In this document: positions 55,965-64,000 of the stretch, piece after piece
How positions within the stretch are numbered: position 1 is the first letter of the stretch
Layout of the letters: every line of letters starts with the position of its first letter
DNA from: Phlyctochytrium arcticum
Lineage: Eukaryota; Chytridiomycota; Chytridiomycetes; Chytridiales; Chytridiaceae
DNA: 64,000 nt
NCBI GenBank assembly: GCA_025602905.1
Contig: JAHLKI010000006.1
Location: 1,178,001 to 1,242,000, forward strand
Direction: 5' to 3'
Notes under the pieces: model-generated
What the model was told of the DNA's origin: nothing
The model's input: the letters and a program-made list of their open reading frames with translations, nothing else
The model's database searches: none
Translations under genes and position numbers: made by a program

Positions 55965-58217
55965 CTATGATGATGCAATCGCACTCAAATCATACGTAGA
56001 CAATTTCCGAGCCAGGGCCGGATCATGGGGCGCCGATTCCGCAATCGTGTACATGGAATACGCCTTATTATCCGTCACCTCCTCCAACTTTAACCAAGGC
56101 GGTAACCGCCCCGTCACATCATTACTGGTAGTCGATTTCTTGGATTCATCTTGATCCCACACAAAATCGAAATCCAGGTATGTTTCCAGTAGGGTCAAGC
56201 CCGAGGAGGGGTGGAGGTAGACGTCGAGTTGAAAGTACCGGTCGTTGAGCAAGAAACAGCGGCGGCGTTTGGTGATGATGGCGCGGGAGGGGTCGGCTTG
56301 GGCGCGGAGAGCGTCGTATTCGCGGCCGGTGAGGTTGCGCCGGGTTTCGACGCGTTGGGAGTCGACTTTTGGGTGCCGGGCGGTTAGGGAGAGGTGGACT
56401 TCGCGGGAGCCGCCGACTTCTTCGCGACTAGTGTATGGGGGAAATGTTAGGGGCTGTGGTTTTGAGGGGATGGAGATGATTTTGGGGGGGGGGGGGGGGG
56501 AGACTTTACCGTCGGATTCGGATCTGTTTACCGTCGCCGCTGGTGTTGACAAGATAGACGTCTGTTGAGCGGGGAAAAAACAATGGAGAGAGAGAAGAAA
56601 AGTGGTGGGACGGAAGCCTCCAGTCAGAAAAAAAAAAAACAAGACCACCCAGCACGACCAGCCCACTTCACGGCGGCACATAAACCCGTTCTCGGCAGAA
56701 AAACTCACGCTCCACATTAAAATCACGGTACGAGACCGGGAACGGTTTATCCAATTCAAACCCATGAACCACAAATTTATGTTTGCGGACGTGACGGCCG
56801 TAACGTTCGGAATCGGTTACGAGGCCGAGACGGGTGAGAACGGCCTGCACGGTTCGGTCACATTTTTGCGCGAAATTGCTGACAGAGGCATTGTCGATGA
56901 CTTGGAGGGATGCATGGCCTTACAAAAAAAAATCAGTCATCATAAAATGAAAAAGTTGGGGAATGTGTTGTTTTGCGTTTTACCCAGCCAAGCATTCATA
57001 ACTTTATCATCCACCTCTCTCGCAAACTCGAGTCCCTCCGATCGCGTCGTATTGTTATCCAGCGTGTAAAACGGTTCGGCGCCTTTAGCCGCCGTAACGA
57101 GGTGAATCACGCAGTCGTAGCGGTGATCCCGTAAAGCAACTTCGTCCAGATCCAGTTCTTTGAGGATTTGGAGCCAGCCGGGGCGGGGCATGTAGGCTGC
57201 TGGGTCCATTGCACCGCGATCTGGAAACGATTGGGTTTTAGATATGGGTATGATGGGATACGTTAGGACAAGGGAAAAACAAACCGCAAATAACAACAGT
57301 CTTTTGCCCCCGTTTAGCATTCAATTTCGCCAACTACAAAAGTCATCAATCTCCCAAATCATTCACACGTAGAAACAAAACACTCACATCAATAAACGTA
57401 TTCTGAATCGTCAACATGGTCTTCAACAAATTTTTCTGAAAACTATACGACTGGGCATCATTCAGTTCACCAAACACGACACCGCCGCTCAGGAGAATGG
57501 TGGCCGTTTCGGGGACCCGGTAGACTTTCCAGCCTAGAGATTGGAACAGACTAAAATGCTTACAAAGTCAGATTTGGGGGGTCACCCAACCGTGTAGGTG
57601 ATGACACGTACTCTCCCAAGATCTATAAAGGTGAGATTTAGAAATAGGATGAGAATGGAAGGGGGGTTGGAGTGGATCCTACCGCTAATGAAGATGTCTT
57701 GCCACCACATGGACCTGTGCGAACAAATGGAAATAAACATTTCGTTTGCGGTTCTCATAACGCGTTTTGTTTTTTGAACAGACCTCCAGTAAGACAAATG
57801 ACTTTGTAAGGAGCAGCCGGTTCCGAGTCTGGCTCTTCCGCAACTGTTGCCGAGGCATCAACAAGAACAGCTTCTTTGGTCGCGGGGACAGGTTCCGCGG
57901 TAGTGGCCGCCGACATGTCACCCTGTTTGGATCCTGATTCCCCACTCTCAAGTTGTGCAGAAACAACAGGAACAGGAGGTATATCCGGAACGGGTACAGC
58001 CGTAATAGTAGTAAGTTTTTGTTTTTGTTCGGTGGACGGTGAAGAAAGACTCTTTCGGCTACTCGCCATGCTCGGGCGTGATGATGATGATGCCGCCGCC
58101 GCCGATGCGTTAGGGTTGCGGGCTTTGTTTTTACTCGGTCGATTTCCTATGTGTTTTGCACAAAAAGCTTTTAAAATCTTTGATGCGCTAAAGGAATCAA
58201 AGAGTATACGTACCCAT
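55965..58217 (-). CDS. TTD14-like P-loop GTPase with CYTH-like C-terminus
   Basis: Related to animal TTD14, a GTP- and phosphoinositide-binding factor needed for TRPL channel traffic in Drosophila. After a disordered N-terminus come VICLTGGPCGGKT (P-loop), SLGWKVYRVPETATILLSGG, FQKNLLKTMLTIQNTFID, CDRGAMDPAAYM, DHRYDCVIHLVTAAKGAE, FYTLDNNTTRSEGLEFARE, and a CYTH-like half: QRVETRRNLTGREYDAL, ITKRRRCFLLNDRYFQLDVY, LTLLETYLDF, AYSMYTIAE. An 11-nt exon (57612-57622) is needed between GGKTSSLA and LFQSLGWK. The first coding exon may be 4 nt at 58214-58217, giving MGNRPSKNK, a possible myristoylation signal; the alternative start is Met at 58069. A 17-nt G run lies in one intron. Confidence 0.85.
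56482..56498. repeat. 17-nt G homopolymer inside a TTD14-like intron
   Basis: On the coding strand it is a C tract starting about 11 nt after a donor GTAAAG. It may impede splicing or sequencing. Confidence 0.9.
57612..57622 (-). other. 11-nt micro-exon of the TTD14-like gene
   Basis: On the minus strand, ATCTTGGGAGA follows acceptor CCTTTATAG and precedes donor GTACGT. It restores phase and gives GGKT plus 12 residues before LGWKV, the same spacing as I recall for animal TTD14. Confidence 0.65.
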
Positions 58218-59804
58218 TGTGAAGCGGGACGGGGTTTGGAATTGTATATGAGGTGTGCGGGGTAATAGCGAATTCACAAGGTTCGGAGTTTGTTGGTGAG
58301 AATTTTCAAAATATATCAAAGCCACGATTGCTGCGCCATTTCGTGCGTGGATGTTACACGGTGGGGAAAGTTCTCACGCTGTGTTGAATATGGAGGACTG
58401 AGAAATCCTTTACATGCGGTTCGTGTCTGATATTTCCAAAGAATAAGAAATGTTGGGAATATACCATCATCGATCCATCTTACCGGCAGATAAAGATCAC
58501 GGATCCCTACCCGAGACTACACATCACATCGATCCATGTTGGCACCCCCGCCATTTCAGCGGTAATGCACCCTCTGAGGACGCTTCTGCCGCTAAGGAAT
58601 CCCCGCTCCCCGTCGCCCCGACGGTCATAGTAAAACACCGCCAGGTTAGAAGGTTACAAACCTCGGCATATTCTATATTTGCTGTGGGACGCGCGTGGTG
58701 GGATTGTGTAGCCTCCTACTTTGGGTTGGTAAGACGCTCAATCTTCCAGTCATTGTCTGTTACATTCTGACTTTGAGGCATTTCATATCATCACGAAGCT
58801 CTTTGTACAATTCTGGGAGTGTATATGATGGAGTGTTTGATCTGTTTGACAGAGGAAAAACGGATGTCCCCATCAGAGGAGTATGCTGTTTCATATGTGC
58901 GACTGCACACTATTCCTCGTCAGGTCAACGCGTTGACCTGCAATCACATAATTATACGGCTATGATTAGCCCATTCTTGGACGGTAAAAAGACCAATGTT
59001 GAATAAAGTGTGTCTAAAGGGGGGTAAAAGATTATTGGGGTAAGATCCCGTGAATGAACCAGAATTAGGGTTATCAAAGCGTGGGAAAATTCGATCCCGT
59101 GCGTGTCAGCTTTAAATGTTTTCCGAGATAAGGGGGCTGCCAGACTCGATGGCGAAACCCCAAAGATTTTTGCGACCATTGCATGTATGGGTTTTTTTGT
59201 TATCCTTAAATATGGGTAGAGAGACTGCAGCCCTCTCTTTCTTGGCTAGCGATATCCCTCACAGTCCTCCTACCGCTCCCGTAAAAAAAAATGATACTCG
59301 GTTTGCGCCCCGACCATAAACAGAAAAAGGGAGAGTTTTTTTTTTTGGTTCCTGTGGAATATCTCTGCAGCTCGTCTCTTTGGATTCCCACTTTTCCCAC
59401 GCGTCGAGCAAACATCACCTGTATAGCCACTAGAGCAGAGTCGGCACTGGTCAGCAAGTGTATAGATGTGTACGGGTTGCTTATCCTATAGAGTGGGTAA
59501 GCAAGCACTAAAGTCATATTCCATTGATCCGGCATGGATGGCAATCACAAATCCCGTCGAAAAGGAATTTTTAAACCTCATATGCTGAATGTACCCGACG
59601 ACTCCTCGTTCAAAGAGAAAAACACTTACTCCATCATTCTGCATATATGACACTACTGTTTTATGGCTATCCCAGGCACCAATGACTTGTAAACACTGGA
59701 ATAACGACCTTGGGGCTTTTTTGTTTTTTATTCCACAAGCGTGGGAAATAAAAAACACCAAACGATTATGGGAGAGATCTCTCATTTTTACGGATTATAT
59801 ACCA

Positions 59805-59859
<55 letters not shown>

Positions 59860-60371
59860 ATATAAATCCTTCACCCATATCCCAACCTACCACCACCAAC
59901 ATCCCTCATCAAAAGACCTACGTTATAACCCAGACCCCTCCTTTGGCGCCAATTCAACAAACGAATGTATAGAGAGTTGTATCTTGCTCACCAGAGACCC
60001 ATAAAAAACAAAAAAAGTGTTGTTATATACATGCCCACCAAATTTTAAACACAAAAAACGAGATTGGATATGATTGACAGTCACAAGTCTATATCTGTGT
60101 CTCGTGTGTGTGTAAGTGAGAGGCAAGGTCGGTCTGGTCCAACAAAAAGTCAAAAACCTTGGTGGTGTGTTCATTTCAGTTTCATAAAAAAATAGTTAAA
60201 AACTTTAAAACTCTCCATAAAATGAGTGTTTGGGTCATTAAAGTAAAAGACTGCAAAAGCAAAAAAAAATAGAGTGTGTTATTTACCAAAAAAGAAAAAC
60301 CAAAGTGTGTATCATCAAAAAAGCAAAAAGTAAAAAAAAGACAAATGCAAATGTGTGTATAAAATAAGAAA
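58218..60371. other. 2.1-kb gene-poor region
   Basis: The longest stretch without a gene. It holds the TTD14-like promoter (left), many short A and T runs, the poly-C/(AC)n tract, and presumably the HSF gene 3' UTR (60000-60371). I found no tRNA, snRNA or coding frame with known motifs. Confidence 0.5.
59807..59860. repeat. 39-nt poly-C tract followed by (AC)n
   Basis: C at every position from 59807 to 59845, then seven to eight AC units. Such tracts are length-unstable and may form i-motif or, on the other strand, G-quadruplex structures. Confidence 0.95.
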
Positions 60372-62210
60372 CTAAAGACTGCTAACCTCCCGATCCACGG
60401 GGGGAGAAGCATAAGGTGACGTGCTCTGCTGGTGTTGTTGTTCATGCAAGGAAGGCGACAGCACGGGAGCAATTAGACTCGACATGCTTGAATGGGAGGA
60501 GGAGGATGATTTGACGAGTGGGGATTTAGAGGTTGTGGTGGAAGGTAGAGGGTTGTGAAAGGGAAAGAGGGCGGCGGGGGATTTGCCGAGTGGTGAAAAA
60601 GAGGCGAGGACGGCGGGGGGAGGGAGGATGGTTGTTGTTGTCGGGGATGGGTTGCGTTGGTGGGGGGGAGGCGAAGACGAGGATGAGAGGGAGCGGGAAG
60701 CGAGGGACGAGGGGGGTGGTGTGGTGATGGTGGGTTTCATGTCGCGGCCCCGGACATTATCGGGTGACCAGTCCAGGCGGCGGCGTTGGGATGACGACGT
60801 GGATGGAGACGGGTCAGAGGGTGCCGGCCGTTTAGCAGCATATGTCGCCGAGGATTGGAAACTAGGGGGTGGAAACGAGCCGTGATGGCTCCGGTGAGAG
60901 TCGCCCATGGGTGGAGGAGGAGCCAGTGTCCGCATATGTGAGTCGCCCATCATGGTCCCACTAGGTGTGTTACCTTGTGGTTGCTGCTGGGCCGGACCCC
61001 GAGCAGCGTCGCGCAAGAGGGTTTCAATGATGCGTTGTTGCGAGTCTTGCTGTTTAGAGACATTCCTTAAATCGGCCATCAAGTCCTGGACATTGTTTTG
61101 GAGATGTGTGAGTTGCTTCATCATCATGGTCTGCATATCCTGCATCATGCTCATTGACATTTCTGATCCTGCTGGTGCTCCTGCTGCTACTGGATTGTTT
61201 ACTGGGGTATGATTGACGGGAGCATGACTACTAGGGTGAGCAGGGGCCATGTATGGTTGCTGTTGCTGTTGTTGCTGTACATGGTGAGAGGGTTGTCCAT
61301 GTCCATGTCCATGCCCATGATGAGGGTGTGGTTGTTGGTGGTGAGGGTAATTGCTCGTATAGGTAGCGTGTTGTGGTTGGGGTTGGGGTTGCTGCTGCTG
61401 GGTAATAGTGTGAATGTAGGAAGGCGAGCGGCGACGGTCGGGGGATATAGGTGATGGACTCGATGGACCACGTTGGTAAATAGTAGGTGGTTGTTGATGG
61501 TGAGAAGCGGCGTGATGAGGGTGATGATGATGATGCGAGACGCCAGCTAGGGTTGCGGCCGCCTTAAAGTCATCTGATGTGTTGGTAGGGTATCCTTGGG
61601 AGTGGCCTTGGTAGCGGTTGTTGTAAGTGGCACTGCTGCCCCGACGGTGTTGCTGCAAGTCGGGAGACGAGACCGAGTGTTGTCGAATGGGAGAGGGTTG
61701 AGACTGGGGGGGCGATGGTCTAGAGTCCTTTTTGTCGGGGGAAAACGAGTCACTGGGGGTAGCACTAGGAGCCGGGCCGCCGCCGGCCGTCTGTGAGTTG
61801 CTAGTAGAAGGAGCCGACGACTTGCGACGGATTTCCGAGAGCAAGTCTGGGCGGTAGCGAATGAATTTGGGGTGAGAGAATTCGCGGGGTTCAGCGTCGC
61901 GCTCGGCGTCCGTCATGCCGGCGTGGCGGTGGTAGGAGCGGTTTGTTTTGTGAAAGCCGTAGAGGTTGAGTTGGCGGACAAAGGAAGTGTAGTTGTTGTG
62001 TTTAAAGACTTTGGGGAGGACATTACGAGCAAAGTCGACCGAGTCTAGGACGAGAAAACTCGAGCCGCTCGAGCTCCAGCGAATCAAGTGCTGGTATCCC
62101 TCTTCCTCGAGGATTCTTGGAGGGGGGGTTAGTTTCGTTTGCTTCAGAGTTTAGTATAAAGCAAGAACCTACTTGTGCAGCTTTTGGATAAAAGTCGTCT
62201 TTTGAACCAT
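60372..62210 (-). CDS. HSF-type transcription factor
   Basis: A DNA-binding regulator of the heat-shock-factor fold, about 593 residues. A 38-nt first exon (MVQKTTFIQKLHK) joins LEEEGYQHLIRWSSSG, VLPKVFKHNNYTSFVRQLNL and YGFHKTNRSYHRHAG, the winged helix-turn-helix; the recognition helix SFVRQLN is intact. The rest is His/Pro/Gln/Ser-rich, with a coiled-coil-like stretch (MMKQLTHLQNNVQDLMADL) that could be the oligomerisation region. No response-regulator receiver is present, so it is not Skn7; it is HSF1- or Sfl1-like. The DBD lies at the extreme N-terminus, without the N-terminal activation arm of yeast Hsf1. Confidence 0.92.
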
Positions 62211-63006
62211 GTTTGCTCTTTTTCCATGCGGGGTAAGGTTTCAAAGTTTTGCTGTCGGGGAGTAGGTTCCTTTACTGATTTTGCGAGTGTGTGTGAGTGA
62301 GTTCCAAGTCCAAGTCCAAGTGGTACTAGGTAGCAAAGGAATAGGATAGTGCAATGAACGTCAAGAACAAGGAAAGGGAAAGCGAAGGGGAACCCCCGTT
62401 TAAGTAGGGAAAAAAAAGAAGGAAACGAGAACCGAAAAGAATAAGGTTAAAAGCGGGGCGTTTAGCTTTTAAGGTCGACTGTTCCGGAAAGAATGTTCCG
62501 CCGTCCGCGCCGCATTCGCTGTGTGTGACGTGGCGCAGGATCGAGTCATTGCGCGTGATGCCGGAGAGTCCGCCTGAGAGTCAGTCAGTCCGAGGGGCTG
62601 GCCGAAAGGTCCGAGGGCTCTGCTTTATCCGTGTCCGTGTGGCTGCTATTCACTGTGTGTGTGCTATTCGTGCTATTGCGCTGTGTGTGTGCTCTCTCTC
62701 TCTCTCGCCTCGCTCGCCCAAAGCACGTGCACTGAGAGCCGAGTCACATCGGACTCTCAAGCTAGGGTTCAAAAGGAAGCCTGAATATTCTCAGTGGAAG
62801 CAGAACAAACGGGCACACACTGCGGGTGACGGGTCCGTTCCGCGTGAGAGTCTTCCATGTTGTGCTGTGACTCACTTTGTTTTGGAGACATTCGTGAGTT
62901 TTATATATAGGGCATTCACGCAAGGCATGGATGGAGTAGTATATACAGTTTGTTAGGAATAGTAGAGAGGGATTATGAAATACACGGGTTATACAGACAA
63001 AAAAGA
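62211..63006. other. Intergenic: HSF promoter and bL27m 3' region
   Basis: Contains a (CT)n run (62692-62706) with nearby GTGTGTGT runs. A TATATATAG stretch near 62900 has no assigned gene. No coding frame called. Confidence 0.5.
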
Positions 63007-63621
63007 TTAAAGCAAAGTCAGGTCAACCAGGTCAAACTTGCGCAGGCCGCCTTGGGCTGCTCGCGCCGCCTTCTCAGAGGCCTCCCGGGCCCTTTCTTCA
63101 CGAGCAACCTCTTGAACGACTTCTTGCACATACGACAACCGCTCCACCGCACTCAATCCCAGGTACTTGTCCAGATCCAGCCGCTCAGCGACCCGCTTCT
63201 TCATCTCGGGCTTGCTCGCCCGCTCTCCCAACGTCCCATCATCCACACTCACAATCCTTCTTTGCCGCGCTAAATCATAGTGCAGCACCACCCGCCCCGC
63301 TCCCAGTGCAAACAGCGTATGGTCCCGCCCCATCCCCACTTGCGTCCCCGCATGCCACTCGGTCCCTCGTTGCCGCAATATAATCGTGCCTGGCTTGACC
63401 ACCGTCTGGTGCGGTGACTTGAATCCCAGGTACTTTGGCAGCGACGTCCGCCCGTTCTTGGACGATCCTCCAGACTTTTTCGTCGCATGTCGCACTTGCT
63501 GGCAGTTGATTGTTACTTTGAGTTGTAGTTGTGTTGTGGGTCCGAATAGTCCTGCTGCTGCTGCTGACACTAAGCCAGATCCAGGCCGGAGCATGCTCGT
63601 ACTCGCTGCTGCTCGAAACAT
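63007..63621 (-). CDS. Mitochondrial ribosomal protein bL27
   Basis: A large-subunit protein of the mitochondrial ribosome. [19 protein letters not shown] is a basic/hydroxylated presequence. The mature part starts near [15 protein letters not shown], then [38 protein letters not shown] and [18 protein letters not shown], the bL27 core. A C-terminal helical extension of about 80 residues ([17 protein letters not shown] onward) is the mitochondrial-type addition. ATG 63621 is the first Met; the frame is open further upstream but without ATG. No intron. Confidence 0.93.
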   Translation of the reverse strand: MFRAAASTSMLRPGSGLVSAAAAGLFGPTTQLQLKVTINCQQVRHATKKSGGSSKNGRTSLPKYLGFKSPHQTVVKPGTIILRQRGTEWHAGTQVGMGRDHTLFALGAGRVVLHYDLARQRRIVSVDDGTLGERASKPEMKKRVAERLDLDKYLGLSAVERLSYVQEVVQEVAREERAREASEKAARAAQGGLRKFDLVDLTLL

Positions 63622-63877
63622 TTCTCGCCTGTTGCTTTGTGTTGTCTTTTTGTTACTTGTCCTTGTGGCCGCTCTTGGTGGGATGCTGGGTATGAGACTA
63701 GAGTCTTGCCGGTCCGGGTAATTCAAAAATGCTTGCAGGTCAAAACCCCAAATTCACTGTCACTGTCAACGACAGCAAAAATTCGATTTACCCCAGTGGC
63801 GCAGCAAAAACGTAATCCAAACTTCCGACTTGAATTGGGAATCTGGCCTCCTGAAATCAATATCTTGGGTCAACAAT
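63622..63877. promoter_or_regulatory. Divergent promoter, bL27m / downstream gene
   Basis: 256 bp between the bL27m ATG and the next plus-strand ATG. No motif recognised. Confidence 0.35.
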
Positions 63878-64000
63878 ATGGCAGAGACGGAGGAACATAT
63901 TCCTAGTGTGACTACGACGGAGGAGGCTCCCGATGTGATGGTACCGGCGGATGAGGGTGCTGTCCCAGGGGAAGATAGTGCTGTTCCAGTACAGGAAGAG
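63878..64000 (+). CDS. Start of an unrecognised acidic protein (partial)
   Basis: ATG at 63878 opens a frame running off the right edge: MAETEEHIPSVTTTEEAPD and further Glu/Asp/Pro/Val-rich sequence. Too short to name; an acidic, disordered N-terminus is all that can be seen. Confidence 0.4.
   Translation, partial: MAETEEHIPSVTTTEEAPDVMVPADEGAVPGEDSAVPVQEE

Noticed and set aside
58440..59520. Possible genes in the gene-poor stretch
   Set aside because: Several frames of 60-110 codons exist on both strands, but none has a motif, consistent splice sites or protein-like composition.

Overview
The window is about 64 kb of gene-dense eukaryotic nuclear DNA with short spliceosomal introns (mostly 45-75 nt, GT-AG, with CTAAC or CTGAC branch sites). 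It looks like a fungus. It carries a Ste50/Ubc2-type SAM-RA-SH3-SH3 adaptor, a MET2 homoserine acetyltransferase, a BLI-3 type flavoprotein, a fungal FYVE protein, a Galpha and a Swi1. It does not look like Dikarya: it also has a myosin with tandem MyTH4-FERM tails, a CCDC81-like protein with two HU-type domains (a centrosome/flagellum-associated family), a TTD14-like GTPase and a TAF3 that keeps its PHD finger. My inference is an early-diverging, probably flagellated (chytrid-like) fungus. No rRNA, tRNA, transposon or CRISPR array was recognised.

Layout. 1-13.9 kb: MyTH4-FERM myosin (-, C-terminus off the left edge), PAP2 lipid phosphatase (-), Ste50/Ubc2 adaptor (+), four-RRM protein (-). 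14-24.5 kb: BRE1 (+), CSN3 (-), BLI-3 flavoprotein (-), TBC RabGAP (-), MET2 (-). 24.7-33.3 kb: RAS (+), CCDC81-like (+), TAF3 (-), NAP1 (+), TXNDC17 (-). 35-45.6 kb: two unrecognised proteins (+,+), SWI1/ARID1 (-), FYVE protein (+). 46-58 kb: medium-chain reductase (-), ribosomal protein eL31 (+), Galpha (+), MARVEL protein (-), DDHD phospholipase (+), TTD14-like (-). 58-64 kb: a 2-kb gene-poor stretch with a 39-nt poly-C tract, an HSF-type factor (-), mitochondrial bL27 (-), and the start of one more gene (+).

Functional links. Two themes recur. The first is signalling: RAS, the RA-domain adaptor that would bind Ras-type GTPases, a Galpha and a RabGAP. The second is chromatin: BRE1 makes H2B ubiquitin, which promotes H3K4me3; the TAF3 PHD finger is the type that reads H3K4me3; NAP1 and the Swi1 subunit of SWI/SNF handle nucleosomes. 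These are unlinked housekeeping genes that happen to be neighbours, not an operon-like system.

The most unusual feature is exon structure. The RAS gene needs consecutive exons of 14, 22 and 2 nt to encode a normal Ras core. PAP2 and the TTD14-like gene each need an 11-nt exon, TXNDC17 has a 23-nt exon, and two genes appear to start with a 4-nt coding exon (the ATG plus one base). All gene models were read by eye; splice sites were placed by conserved protein sequence, so individual junctions may be off by a few bases.
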